Assembly (NCBI GenBank): GCA_963714155.1
Contig: OY970236.1
Span: 372,001-436,000 of the forward strand
DNA length: 64,000 bases
DNA from: VRUE01 sp963714155
GTDB lineage: Bacteria; Actinomycetota; Thermoleophilia; Solirubrobacterales; 70-9
Direction: 5' to 3'
Shown here one piece after another: positions 32,753 through 42,927 of the stretch (within the stretch, counting starts at the first letter, position 1; each line of letters opens with the position of its first letter). Position numbers and translations under genes: made by a program. The notes below the pieces were generated by a model that saw only the letters and a list, made by a program, of their open reading frames with translations, was not told the origin of the DNA and ran no database searches.

Positions 32753-34267
32753 GTGCCCGCCAAGAAGCTGATCCTCACCTACGTCGACTCGCTGCGCACC
32801 GACATGCTGGAACGCGCGGTTGCCGAGGGCCGCGCGCCGACCTTCGGCGCTCTGATCGAGCGCGGCATCCTCGTCCCCGACTGCGTCTCCAGCTTCCCCT
32901 CCGTCACGCCGGTTGCCAGCGCCGAGATGGTCACCGGCCGCGGCGCCGACGGCCACTGGATCAGCGGCATGAACTGGTACCACCGGCTCGAGCGGCGCTA
33001 CGTCGAGTACGGCTCCTCGCTGGAGGCGACCCGGGCCTTCGGCGTTTTTCGCTCGCTCTACGACCTCGTCTACAACATGAATCTGGCCCACCTGAACCCG
33101 GCGGCCGAGACTCTTTTCGAGCAGCTCGACGATGCCGACCTGCGCACCGCCTGCACGCCCTTCCTGATCTACCGGGGTCGCCATCGTCACCAGGTCTCAC
33201 TCGAGGGGCTGTTGCGGCGCGCGGTCGACGCGACCAGGCTCAAGTTTCGCCACCACACCTGGGGCCCGGGTGAGCTCTTCTACGGCGACCTCTACGCCAG
33301 CCGCGAGGTTCCCTGCAAGTCGACCTCGATCCCCGGCAACCGCGACGGTTACTCGGCCTGCTGCTCGGCCGAGCTGATCGAGTCCGACGACTTCGACTTC
33401 CTGCTCTTCTCGCTGCCCGACAACGACAACTACTCGCACCGTCATGGCCCGGAGGCGAGCACCGAGTCGATTGCCAAGGCCGATCACTGCTTCGGCAAAC
33501 TGGTCGAGGCGGCGGGTGGGCTCGACCGGTTCCTCGCTCGCTACGCCGTGATCCTGCTCGCCGACCATGCGCAGACGCCGGTGCACCGCGGGCTGCCACT
33601 GGCCGAACTGCTCGCCCGCGAGTGGACGGTGCTGCAGCCTTCCGAGGCGGACCCCGAGCCCGCCCAGATCGCGGTCAGCCCAACCGGCCGCGCCGCCTAC
33701 GTCTACTTGCTGCCGGGGGAAGTCGATCGCGCCGATCCGGAGGCGCTGCGCCAGGCGCTTACCGTGATCGAGGGCATCGACCTTGTCTGTCGTCTCGAGG
33801 ATGCCGAGGGGCGGCCGTTGGTGAGAACTGAGCCGGGCGCGCCAGGCGCGGGATGCCGCGCCGTGATCGAAAGGGGGGAGAGGCGACTCAGCTTCTGTCC
33901 CGATGGGCCGATCGCCGACCTGCGCGGCGCTCGCTGGCAGGTCGAGGGCGACCTGGAGGCGATCGAGGCGGTGGTCGAAGACGGCCAGCTCCGCAGTGAG
34001 ACCTACCCCGATCCCCTCGCCCGAGTCTGGTCGGCGCTGAGCGCTCCCCACGCCGGCGACTTCCTGCTCTCGCTGGCACCGGGGTTCGAGGCAGTCGACT
34101 GGGGCGGCGTCACCCACGCCGGCGGCGGCAGCCACGGCTCGCTGCACGCCGGCGACTCGCTCGGCCCGCTGCTCTTCGTCGGCTGCGGCCCCAGCGAGGC
34201 GAGCGAGCGCGAGCAGTGGACGCTCAGCGACGTCGCCCCCGCGGTGCTCGCCCACTTCGGGCTATGA
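32753..34267 (+). CDS. Alkaline phosphatase superfamily protein (nucleotide pyrophosphatase/phosphodiesterase-like)
   Basis: 504 residues. Metal and catalytic motifs of the type I phosphodiesterase/NPP branch are visible: ILTYVDSLRTDML (first metal Asp), SFPSVTPVASAEMVTGR with a Thr nucleophile candidate, SLPDNDNYSHRHGP and LADHAQTPV (metal Asp/His), and GGSHGSLHAGDS near the end. No signal peptide is seen. The frame continues up to 32693 through the arm of repeat A2, but GTG 32753 (MPAKKLILTYVDSLR) is the natural start. Its stop overlaps the next gene's ATG (ATGA). The substrate is unknown; coupling to a membrane glycosyltransferase-like protein suggests phospho-glycolipid metabolism. Confidence 0.85.
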   Translation: MPAKKLILTYVDSLRTDMLERAVAEGRAPTFGALIERGILVPDCVSSFPSVTPVASAEMVTGRGADGHWISGMNWYHRLERRYVEYGSSLEATRAFGVFRSLYDLVYNMNLAHLNPAAETLFEQLDDADLRTACTPFLIYRGRHRHQVSLEGLLRRAVDATRLKFRHHTWGPGELFYGDLYASREVPCKSTSIPGNRDGYSACCSAELIESDDFDFLLFSLPDNDNYSHRHGPEASTESIAKADHCFGKLVEAAGGLDRFLARYAVILLADHAQTPVHRGLPLAELLAREWTVLQPSEADPEPAQIAVSPTGRAAYVYLLPGEVDRADPEALRQALTVIEGIDLVCRLEDAEGRPLVRTEPGAPGAGCRAVIERGERRLSFCPDGPIADLRGARWQVEGDLEAIEAVVEDGQLRSETYPDPLARVWSALSAPHAGDFLLSLAPGFEAVDWGGVTHAGGGSHGSLHAGDSLGPLLFVGCGPSEASEREQWTLSDVAPAVLAHFGL

Positions 34268-35841
34268 GGTGGCTGGCGGCGATCTTGACCGCCGCTTTGC
34301 TCTGTCTGCCAGCGCCCGCGACAGCGGCAAGAGCAGAAGTCAGCGCGTCGGAAGCAGTTCAGACTGCCGACCAGGACCCCAACGTCGCCAAGCAGCGGCG
34401 GGCCAACGGCGAGCTGACCCACACCACCAACAAGGTCGACGGCAGGTGGGAGGTCGGTTACTTCGCTGACGACGAGGAGGTGGCGCTGGTCATCGTCGAC
34501 CCGATCACCGGGCTTGTGCGCGAGTCCTGGACTGGCTACCAGGTCGCCTGGAAGATGGCCCGCGGCTACTCCGGCGCCTTCGGCCACAAGCTCAACGCGC
34601 CCTACGTCTTCCTCCCCCTCTGCGCGATCTTCCTGCTCGGCCTGCTCGACTGGCGCCGCCTCGGGCGCATCGCCAACCTCGATCTACTCGCCCTGCTCGG
34701 TTTCGGCGCCTCCAACTTCTTCTTCAACCGCGCCGAGATCGGCCTCTCGGTTCCGCTCCAGTACCTCCCGCTCACCTACCTTTTCGGCCGCGCGCTCTGG
34801 ATCGGAGTGCGGGGCGGGGGAGAGGGGATCCGGCCCCCTTGGCCGGCGGCTTGGCTGCTGATCGCCGCCCTCTTCCTGATCGGCTTCCGGGTCGGGCTCA
34901 ACATGACCGACTCGGGGGTGATCGACGTCGGTTACGCGAGCGAGGTCGGCGCCAACCGCATCGTCCACGGCGAACCGCTCTACGACAACTTCCCCGAAGA
35001 CGTCTCCCAGGGCGACACCTACGGGCCGGTCAACTACCTCGCCTACGTGCCCTTCGAGCGGATCTGGCCCTGGTCGGGAACCTGGAACGACCTGCCCGCC
35101 GCCCACGCCGCCGCGGTCTTCTTCGATCTGGCCACCTTCGCCCTGCTGATCTTCCTCGGCCGCCGCATCCGCCCCGGCCCCGCCGGCAACAAGCTCGCCG
35201 CCACCCTCGCCTTCGGCTGGGCCGCCTACCCCTACACGGCCTTCACCCTGCTCTCCAACTCCAACGACTCCCTCGTCGCGATGCTCCTGGTCGCCACCCT
35301 CTTGGTCCTCGCCAAGCCAGCGGCGCGGGGTGTGATGGCGGCCCTCGCAAGCTTCGCCAAGTTCGCCCCCGCGGTGCTGGCCCCGATGCTGGCCACCTAC
35401 GGCGAGAGGAAATCGCGGTTCGTCCTCGCCTTCGCGCTGACGGCCGCCGCCGCAATGCTCTGGCCCGCAATCGACCCTGGCCTTCACACCGTCTACGACC
35501 GCACCATCGCCTACCAGTCCGCCCGCGACTCCCCCTTCAGCATCTGGGGCCAAACCTCCCTGGAGCCCCTCCGCCTCGCCATCCAGATTGCAGTCGCTGC
35601 CCTCGCCATCGCATTTGCCTGGCGCCCCAAGGACAAGCAGCTCTTCCAAGTAGCGGCGCTGGGCGCGGCCCTCTTGATCGGTGTCCAGCTGACGATGCAG
35701 CACTGGTTCTACCTCTACATCGTCTGGTTCTACCCCTTGCTCTTGGTGGCCTTGGCGGTCAGGTCCCCTATGTCAGACACTCAAGAGCAGCCGCAAGGCT
35801 GCTCGTCTGACATAGGGGACCTGACCGCCACCCCGACCTAA
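34264..35841 (+). CDS. Multi-pass membrane protein, GT87-like glycosyltransferase, C-terminus altered by repeat B1
   Basis: 525 residues. A signal-anchor (MRWLAAILTAALLCLPAPATA) leads to a small PepSY-like soluble domain (NKVDGRWEVGYFADDEEVA, VDPITGLVRESWTGYQVAW) and then about ten membrane helices. DNFPEDVSQGDTYGPVNYL and RIWPWSGTW are loop motifs seen in GT87/DUF2029 polyprenol-sugar-dependent transferases. The upstream start at 34216 is rejected; ATG 34264 overlaps the phosphatase stop. The last ~29 residues (RSPMSDTQEQPQGCSSDIG) are translated from repeat B1, and the stop overlaps that of the convergent ymdB by 3 nt. The natural C-terminus is presumably the helix ending LLLVALAV. Confidence 0.8.
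   Translation: MRWLAAILTAALLCLPAPATAARAEVSASEAVQTADQDPNVAKQRRANGELTHTTNKVDGRWEVGYFADDEEVALVIVDPITGLVRESWTGYQVAWKMARGYSGAFGHKLNAPYVFLPLCAIFLLGLLDWRRLGRIANLDLLALLGFGASNFFFNRAEIGLSVPLQYLPLTYLFGRALWIGVRGGGEGIRPPWPAAWLLIAALFLIGFRVGLNMTDSGVIDVGYASEVGANRIVHGEPLYDNFPEDVSQGDTYGPVNYLAYVPFERIWPWSGTWNDLPAAHAAAVFFDLATFALLIFLGRRIRPGPAGNKLAATLAFGWAAYPYTAFTLLSNSNDSLVAMLLVATLLVLAKPAARGVMAALASFAKFAPAVLAPMLATYGERKSRFVLAFALTAAAAMLWPAIDPGLHTVYDRTIAYQSARDSPFSIWGQTSLEPLRLAIQIAVAALAIAFAWRPKDKQLFQVAALGAALLIGVQLTMQHWFYLYIVWFYPLLLVALAVRSPMSDTQEQPQGCSSDIGDLTATPT
35753..35830. repeat. Nested hairpin, family B, copy 1
   Basis: Perfect 26-bp outer stem, 35753-35778 with 35805-35830. It encloses a 5' bulge ACTCAA (35779-35784), an 8-bp inner stem GAGCAGCC / GGCTGCTC (35785-35792, 35797-35804) and a GCAA tetraloop, which is of GNRA type. 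Conserved with copy 2 are CCCCTAT and CAGAC of the outer stem and the ACTCAA bulge; the outer 12 bp and the inner stem differ but remain paired. It lies wholly in the 3' coding end of the GT87-like gene. Confidence 0.88.
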
Positions 35842-36614
35842 AGCTCCGGGGCAGGAACCATCACGGGCGTAATGGAGTCAGCCAGTCCTGCGTCATTCAC
35901 ATCGACCACCGCCCCCATCACCCAAACGTCCTCTTCAGCCGTCTCGAACTTGACCGGCATCTGGGTGATCATCGACTCCAGGATCAGCTCCGGCTTCACC
36001 CCGAGCACGCTCGTCCGCGACCCGGTCATGCCGACGTCGGAGATGAACGCCGTCCCCTGCGGCAGCACCCGCGCATCGGCTGTCGGCACATGCGTATGGG
36101 TACCGAGCACCCCGGCGACGCGCCCGTCGAGGTGCCAGCCCATCGCCACCTTCTCGCTGGTCACCTCGGCGTGAAAATCGACGATGACGAAGTCGGCCTC
36201 GATCTTCTCGAGGATGTTGTCGACCTCGTGAAAGGGCGAGCGCGCCACCCGCAGCCCGACGGCGCCGCTGAGGTTGATCACACCGCAGCGTCGGCCAGCC
36301 AGCTCAACCACCGTGTAGCCGCGACCGGGGTTGGCGTAGGGGTAGTTGGCTGGGCGAATGAGGCGCTCGCTGCGGTTGAGAAATCCGTAGACCTCGCGAT
36401 GGCGGTAGACGTGGTTGCCGCTCGTGATCACGTCGGCGCCGACGTCGAAGAGCGCCTTGGCGGTCTTCTCGGTGATGCCCATGCCGCCGGCGGAGTTCTC
36501 GCCGTTGACGATCACCATCTCCGGCGCAAAGCGCTCGCGCAGTTGCGGCATCGTCGCGGCGAGACCCCGCCGCCCGGGGCCGCCGACCACGTCGCCGATG
36601 AAGAGCACCTTCAC
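35838..36614 (-). CDS. ymdB: YmdB/TIGR00282 family metallophosphoesterase
   Basis: 258 residues. Dinuclear-metal phosphoesterase motifs: FIGDVVGGPGRRGL, NGENSAGGMGIT, SGNHVYRHRE, VDFHAEVTSEK and GTHTHVPTADAR. The Bacillus homologue YmdB is a cyclic-nucleotide (2',3'-cNMP / cAMP) phosphodiesterase affecting RNase Y-dependent mRNA levels and biofilm decisions. Length is exactly that of the family. The start is GTG 36614, and its 3' end overlaps the convergent GT87-like gene by 4 nt. Confidence 0.93.
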   Translation of the reverse strand: MKVLFIGDVVGGPGRRGLAATMPQLRERFAPEMVIVNGENSAGGMGITEKTAKALFDVGADVITSGNHVYRHREVYGFLNRSERLIRPANYPYANPGRGYTVVELAGRRCGVINLSGAVGLRVARSPFHEVDNILEKIEADFVIVDFHAEVTSEKVAMGWHLDGRVAGVLGTHTHVPTADARVLPQGTAFISDVGMTGSRTSVLGVKPELILESMITQMPVKFETAEEDVWVMGAVVDVNDAGLADSITPVMVPAPEL

Positions 36615-36655
36615 GGTGTTGACCCTATCCGCGCAATTGCGAAAGGGTGTGCAGG

Positions 36656-37342
36656 GTGAACGAGCGAAACGACGTGGTCGAGCGCGCCCTGGGCTATCCC
36701 TACGGCGCGCCGTCGAAGCCCTTCGTCCAGCTCGGGCACCAGACGCTCAACCCGGCTGAGCTCGAGATCGACCGCGAGGCGCGCACGCCGGTGCTGGCCT
36801 ACGGCTCGAACGCCGCCCCCCGGGTGCTCTCGCGAAAGCTTGCGCTCAGCGACCAGCCGGTGCTCGTCGTCCCCGCTCGGCTGCGCGAGTTCGACGTCGT
36901 CTACTCCTCCCACCTCTCTCCCTACGGCGCGCTGCCAGCGACCCTTCAGCGCAGTCCAGGGACCGAGGTCCGGGTCCACGTCATCTACATGACCGACGCC
37001 CAGATCGGCGTCATCTCAGCGACCGAGCCGAACTATGAACCGCAGCTGCTCGAGGGCATCGAGTGCAGGCTCGAAGACGGTGAGGAACTGCGCGAGGTCT
37101 CGGCCTACATCAGCCGCCACGGCTGCCTCCTCATCGATGGCTCCGAGGTCGCCCTGGCGGCAGTCGCGGCGAGCGACAGAACGCTGACCGCGATCAGCGA
37201 GCCGGAGGCGATCGAGTGGGTCAGGTCCACGCTCTGCCCCGACGACAGCCTCGAGTCCTTCGTCCTCGCCAACGTCACCGACCCCGACCTGTCTCAAGCC
37301 CGTTCGGCCCGGCTTCCGGCTCGACCACTCTCGCCGGCCTAA
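36656..37342 (+). CDS. Gamma-glutamylcyclotransferase-like (GGCT/AIG2 fold) protein
   Basis: 228 residues. VLAYGSNAAPRVLSRKL carries the YGSN substrate loop of the GGCT/AIG2 fold, and IGVISATEPNYEPQLL sits about where the family's catalytic Glu is expected. The remainder (YISRHGCLLIDGSEVALAAV, AIEWVRSTLCPDDSLESFV) is not distinctive, so the specific reaction is unknown. GTG 36656 has AAAGGG 8 nt upstream and is preferred to GTG 36647. It is divergent from ymdB with only 41 nt between starts and converges on the ABC permease. Confidence 0.7.
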   Translation: MNERNDVVERALGYPYGAPSKPFVQLGHQTLNPAELEIDREARTPVLAYGSNAAPRVLSRKLALSDQPVLVVPARLREFDVVYSSHLSPYGALPATLQRSPGTEVRVHVIYMTDAQIGVISATEPNYEPQLLEGIECRLEDGEELREVSAYISRHGCLLIDGSEVALAAVAASDRTLTAISEPEAIEWVRSTLCPDDSLESFVLANVTDPDLSQARSARLPARPLSPA

Positions 37343-37365
37343 CCCACTGCACTACTGCGGACCGT

Positions 37366-38718
37366 TCAGACGGTGCTGAAGCGACGCAGGGCGAGGCGAG
37401 CGAGCAGCCCGTAGGCGAGGATCAGGATGCCGAGGTGAAGCAGCGCCCCGGCGATGCTCGGACCGGCGGGATCGAGCGCGCCGGTGATCGCCTGCAGCGC
37501 CGGCTTGAAGGGGAAGAGGGCGGCGATCACCTCGATCGCGTCGTTCAAGGCCGGCCCGACCGTGCCGGAGGGGATCAGCGAGAGGAAGGCCACCGGCAGG
37601 GTGACCATGAAGGCGAGCAGCGAGACCGCCCGCACTTCCCGGGCAGCGGCCCCAAGCGCCGCCCCGGCGGCCCCCAGCCCGGCACCACCGGCGAGGATCG
37701 CCAGCAGCCAGAGCCCGAAGCGGCTCCAGTGCAGGGGGACGAAGAAGGCGAGGCCGGCCAGCATCAGGAGGGTCACGAGCAGGCCGACCGCGACCCCGAG
37801 CGCAACCTTCTCGGTCAGCAGCGCCGCGGGCGAGACCAGGCCCCGGGTCAGACGCGGGAAAGCGTTCTCCTCCCGCTCCAGCGCCAGCGAGCCGGCGACC
37901 AGCAGCACCGTGACGAAGGCGAGCGTGAAGGTCGCGGCGACGGCAATCGCGAAGACTTCGAGCGGCGGAGTCGAGGCGTTGACCACTTGCTTGTCCACCG
38001 CGATCGGCTGGGTCAGCCTGGTCAGCAGGGTGCCGGCGGTACCGAGGTTGCTGCGGGTGAGCGTGGTGAAGCGAAGGACTTCGTCGAGCGACTTGCGCAA
38101 CTCACCCGGCGGCAGGGCGGCTCGCACGGCGTGGAGGATGCGAGCCGTGTTGCCGAGGCCGAGGATCTGAATCGCCTGGCCGAGCACCGTGAACTGGCCA
38201 CCGTTGACGACGAGGCCGACGAATTTGCCGCCTTCGTGGGCGATCCGGCGGGCGATCACCAGGTTGGCCTGGGTCAGCAAGGCGTTGATCCGGTCATTGA
38301 CCAGCCGCGCCTTGACCGGGTCCTCCTCGTTGACGATCACTTCGACTTCCGGCGTGCTCGGCGACGGCGTCGAGAGCGAGTTGATCCGGTCGACTAGGTC
38401 GGCGGGCAGGATCAGGGCCGCGAGCACGTCACCGGAGCTGACCGCGTCGACGGCCGCGGCGTGGCTCTTCACCTCGACGCACTCGACCCGCGCGCAGATC
38501 CGATCGTTGACGCCGATATTTGGCAGCTCGGTGGTGCCGACGGCAACGCGCGATTCGGCCGGCACCTCGTTGAGCAGGGCGACCCGCGGTTTGTCCGGCG
38601 AACCCGAGATCGCGAAGCCAACGAGGACGGCGATCAGCACCGGGTAGGCAACGAGCAGGAACGCCTGCAGCGGCGAGCGCCGGAGGATCTGCAGGTCCTT
38701 GAGCAGCAGCCAGCGCAT
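37366..38718 (-). CDS. ABC-2 type exporter permease
   Basis: 450 residues. One N-terminal helix (LQAFLLVAYPVLIAVLVGFAI) is followed by a large ~200-residue extracytoplasmic region (VALLNEVPAESRVAVGT, ALILPADLVDRI) and then about six helices (AIAVAATFTLAFVTVLLVAG, TLLMLAGLAFFVPL, VSLLAFMVTLPVAFLSLIP), the YhaP/NatB-like ABC-2 layout. SLALEREENAFPRLTRGLVSP is the conserved coupling segment. It overlaps the ATPase stop by one base. Substrate is unknown. Confidence 0.88.
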   Translation of the reverse strand: MRWLLLKDLQILRRSPLQAFLLVAYPVLIAVLVGFAISGSPDKPRVALLNEVPAESRVAVGTTELPNIGVNDRICARVECVEVKSHAAAVDAVSSGDVLAALILPADLVDRINSLSTPSPSTPEVEVIVNEEDPVKARLVNDRINALLTQANLVIARRIAHEGGKFVGLVVNGGQFTVLGQAIQILGLGNTARILHAVRAALPPGELRKSLDEVLRFTTLTRSNLGTAGTLLTRLTQPIAVDKQVVNASTPPLEVFAIAVAATFTLAFVTVLLVAGSLALEREENAFPRLTRGLVSPAALLTEKVALGVAVGLLVTLLMLAGLAFFVPLHWSRFGLWLLAILAGGAGLGAAGAALGAAAREVRAVSLLAFMVTLPVAFLSLIPSGTVGPALNDAIEVIAALFPFKPALQAITGALDPAGPSIAGALLHLGILILAYGLLARLALRRFSTV

Positions 38719-39458
38719 CAGTGCCCGCGGTGGTGGAGGAAGGCGACGAAGGCGGTCTCGAAATCCTGCGAGGCAGCCTCGGCCGCCTCTTCGCGCACCG
38801 CCTCGCGCAAGCCGTCGGCGGATCCATCGAAGAGCGCCTCGCCGTCGGCGAGCACCAGCAACCGCTTGCCGTAGCGCTCGGCCTCCTGGATGTCGTGAGT
38901 AGAGAAGATCACCGTCGTCCCCCGCTCAGCCGCCAGCGCCGAGACGAACTCCCACAACCGCGCCCGCTGGCGCGGATCGAGCCCCACGCTCGGCTCGTCG
39001 AGCAGCAGCACCGAGGGCCGCGCCAAGAGCCCAATCGCAATATTGATCCGCTGCTGGTTGCCCCCGGACAACCGCGCCACGATCTCTCCTCGCCGCTCCC
39101 CGAGCCCGGTCAGCTCCAACATCTCCTCGACCGAAGCCCGTGGATCTGGGTGCTTCTCGAGACGAGCAAACAACAAAAGGTTCTCCTCGACAGTCAGCCG
39201 CCGGTAGAGCGCCGCCTGCTGGGGCACCCAGCCGACTTCTCCCTCCGGAACGTGAACCTCACCCCCGTCGGCCTTGGAAATCCCAGCCAGGATCGAAAGC
39301 AGCGTCGTCTTGCCCGCCCCGTTGGGCCCAATCACAGCCACAAGCTCACCGGCCGCGGCCTCGAAGCTCACGCCCCGCAGCGCCTCCCGCTCCCCGAAGC
39401 GCTTGACCAGCTCGCGCGCCTCCAGCACGGCCACACTCGTCCCAATCCCCGCATCCAT
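38718..39458 (-). CDS. ABC transporter ATP-binding protein
   Basis: 246-residue ATPase partner of the ABC-2 permease. Walker A GPNGAGKTTLL, Q-loop VGWVPQQAALYRRLTV, signature LSGGNQQRINIAIGLL, Walker B VLLLDEPSVGLD, and H-loop IFSTHDIQEAERYG. The signature has SGGNQ, common in exporter ATPases. The ATG at 39458 may be too early; GTG at the Val before AVLEARELVKRFG is an alternative. 148 nt separate it from hemB, filled mostly by repeat B2. Confidence 0.92.
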   Translation of the reverse strand: MDAGIGTSVAVLEARELVKRFGEREALRGVSFEAAAGELVAVIGPNGAGKTTLLSILAGISKADGGEVHVPEGEVGWVPQQAALYRRLTVEENLLLFARLEKHPDPRASVEEMLELTGLGERRGEIVARLSGGNQQRINIAIGLLARPSVLLLDEPSVGLDPRQRARLWEFVSALAAERGTTVIFSTHDIQEAERYGKRLLVLADGEALFDGSADGLREAVREEAAEAASQDFETAFVAFLHHRGH

Positions 39459-39512
39459 GCCGCCGAAAGCTATCCGTAGCCAGCAATCGGATTGTTAGAC
39501 CGCGCTTGAGCA

Positions 39513-39587
39513 AGGGATGTGGTGCCCCTATCCCAGACACTCAAGCCCGGCGCAGCCGGGCGTCTGGGATAGGGGCACCACATCCCT
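39513..39587. repeat. Nested hairpin, family B, copy 2
   Basis: Perfect 26-bp outer stem, 39513-39538 with 39562-39587; bulge ACTCAA (39539-39544); inner 7-bp stem GCCCGGC / GCCGGGC with a GCA loop. It has the same orientation and outer-stem length as copy 1. CCCCTAT occupies positions 13-19 and CAGAC positions 22-26 of the arm in both, whereas positions 1-12 and 20-21 differ between copies and are compensated on the other arm. It lies between the divergent ABC ATPase and hemB, ending 4 nt before the hemB -10 box. Confidence 0.88.
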
Positions 39588-39591
39588 CCCT

Positions 39592-39597
39592 TAAACT
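39592..39597 (+). promoter_or_regulatory. Probable hemB -10 box
   Basis: TAAACT ends 9 nt before the hemB ATG with no ribosome site in between, consistent with a leaderless message. Any -35 would fall within the right arm of repeat B2, so the repeat may influence hemB transcription. Confidence 0.4.
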
Positions 39598-39606
39598 CGG
39601 CCTCGA

Positions 39607-40578
39607 ATGCCGTTCCCCGCCACACGCATGCGTCGCCTCCGGCGCACAGAGTCTCTGCGTGGCCTGGTCCGCGAGACCGAGCTCTCCCCGCGCAACCTGA
39701 TCCAGCCCCTCTTCGTAGTAGCCGGCGAGAACATCCGCGAAGGCGTCGACTCGATGCCCGGCATCGAGCGCTTTTCGATCTCCGAGCTGGTAGCCGAGGC
39801 GACCGAGATCGCCACCGCCGGCGTCGGCACCGTCCTCCTCTTCGGCGTCCCCGCCGCCAAGGACGAGTCCGGCTCCGGCGCCTATGACGACGAGGGCGTC
39901 GTGCAGATGGCGGTGCGCGCCCTCAAGGAGGCCCACCCCGACCTGACCGTGATCACCGACGTCTGCCTCTGCGAGTACACCTCGCACGGCCACTGCGGCT
40001 TCGTCCGCGACGGCGAGGTCGACAACGACATCACGGTCGAGCTGCTGGCGAAAATCGCGATCTCCCACGCCGAGGCCGGCGCCGACGCGGTCGCCCCCAG
40101 CGACATGATGGACGGCCGGGTCGGCACGATCCGCCATCAGCTCGACGAAGAGGGCCATGCGGGCGTGCCGATCGTCGCCTACAGCGCCAAGTACGCCTCC
40201 GCCTTCTACGGCCCCTTCCGCGACGCCGCCGAGTCGACTCCTGAGTTCGGCGACCGGCGGGGCTACCAGATGGACCCGGCCAACGCGGCGGAAGCGGTGC
40301 GGGAGGCCGAACTGGACCTCGAGGAGGGCGCCGACATGCTGATGGTCAAGCCGGCCATCCCTTACCTCGACGTCGTGCGCCAGGTCAAGGACGCGACCGC
40401 CGCGCCGCTGGCCGCCTACCACGTCTCCGGCGAGTACTCGATGCTGAAGGCCGCCGCCGAGCAAGGCTGGATCGACGAGCGCGCCGCTGTGCTGGAGACG
40501 CTGACCTCGATCCGCCGCGCCGGCGCCGACGCGATCGTCACCTACTACGCCAAGGAGGCTGCCGCGTGGCTTCAGTAA
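39607..40578 (+). CDS. hemB: Porphobilinogen synthase (delta-aminolevulinate dehydratase)
   Basis: 323 residues; condenses two 5-aminolevulinates to porphobilinogen. The zinc-dependent active-site triad is present (DVCLCEYTSHGHCG), as are both Schiff-base lysines (YSAKYASAFYGPFRDA and MLMVKPAIPYLD). Length is normal. It leads a tetrapyrrole cluster with the AhbA/B-like gene and hemL, and overlaps the former by 13 nt, so the two are coupled. Confidence 0.97.
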   Translation: MPFPATRMRRLRRTESLRGLVRETELSPRNLIQPLFVVAGENIREGVDSMPGIERFSISELVAEATEIATAGVGTVLLFGVPAAKDESGSGAYDDEGVVQMAVRALKEAHPDLTVITDVCLCEYTSHGHCGFVRDGEVDNDITVELLAKIAISHAEAGADAVAPSDMMDGRVGTIRHQLDEEGHAGVPIVAYSAKYASAFYGPFRDAAESTPEFGDRRGYQMDPANAAEAVREAELDLEEGADMLMVKPAIPYLDVVRQVKDATAAPLAAYHVSGEYSMLKAAAEQGWIDERAAVLETLTSIRRAGADAIVTYYAKEAAAWLQ

Positions 40579-41646
40579 AGGTCCCGCAGTCGAAGGCGCG
40601 CTCGCGCAAGGACGGCGCCGCGATCCCGCTCGACGAGACCGACAAGCGGTTGATGAACCTGCTGCAGTCGAGCTTCCCGCTCGATCCCGAGCCCTTCGCC
40701 CTCGTCGCCTCCGAGGCGGAGCTCGAGCTCGCCGACGTCCTCACCCGCACTCAGCGGCTGCTCGACGAGCGGATCATCCGCGAGATCACGCCGATCTTCG
40801 ACACCCGCGCGCTCGGCTACGACTCGATGCTGGTTGCCGCCAAGGTCGACAGCGAGCACCCTCACCGCGCCGCCCAGATCGTCAACTCCCACCCCGGCGT
40901 CTCGCACAACTACCTGCGCACCCACGACTTCAACCTCTGGTTCACGATTGCCACCCCGCCCGACTCCGAGCTCGGCCTGGCGGGAACGCTGGAGGCGCTG
41001 ATGCGCGAGACCGGCGCCGAGTCGATGCGCGAGCTACCCACCCTGACCCTGTTCAAGATCAACATGAACTTGGAGATGGAGAAGGGCACCGACGCCCTCG
41101 CCGCAGCGGCAGTCGACGCCTCGCCGCCGCGCGAGCTCGAGGCGCAGCCCTACGACGAGCGTGACATCGCCGTGATCCGCGCCCTGCAGGGGCCGATGGA
41201 GGCGATCGAGCGCCCCTACGACGCCGCCGCGGCCGAGGTGGGGATGACGACCGAGGAGCTGCTCGCCCACCTCGGCGGCATGGTCGATCGCAAGCTGCTG
41301 CGCCGCGTCGCCGCGATCCTCTTCCACCGCCGCGCCGGCTTCTCCGCCAACGGCATGGGCGTCTGGAAGGTGCCCGAGGCGGAGATCATGTCGACCGGAG
41401 CCCGCATGGCCTCCTTTCGCGGCATCTCCCACTGCTACCAGCGCCCCACCTATGAGGACTGGCCCTACAGCGTCTTCACGATGGCCCACGGCCGCTCCAA
41501 GGAGGAGTGCGACGCAGTCCTCGACTCGATCGCCGAGGACTGCGGCATGGGCCCCGACGATCGCGCCACCCTCTACTCCTCGACTGAGTACAAGAAGATT
41601 CGCCTGCACTACTTCACCGATGACTACCGGCGCTGGGAGGAAGAGC

Positions 41647-41654
<8 letters not shown>
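40566..41654 (+). CDS. Fused siroheme decarboxylase-like protein (AhbA-AhbB / NirDL family, Lrp-AsnC fold)
   Basis: 362 residues built from two AsnC-like halves: residues ~20-170 (LDETDKRLMNLLQSSFPL, VSHNYLRTHDFNLWFTIA) and ~185-355 (YDERDIAVIRALQGPM, GISHCYQRPTYEDWPYSV, FTMAHGRSKEEC). The second carries the AhbB/NirL-type motif SHCYxRPxxxxWPY. Ahb/Nir proteins remove acetate side chains from siroheme in the alternative haem and haem d1 routes. Here one polypeptide would replace the AhbA/AhbB heterodimer. Position between hemB and hemL supports a tetrapyrrole role, as enzyme or as haem-sensing regulator; automatic annotation as an AsnC regulator would hide this. GTG start overlapping hemB. 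Confidence 0.8.
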
Positions 41655-42919
<1,265 letters not shown>

Positions 42920-42927
<8 letters not shown>

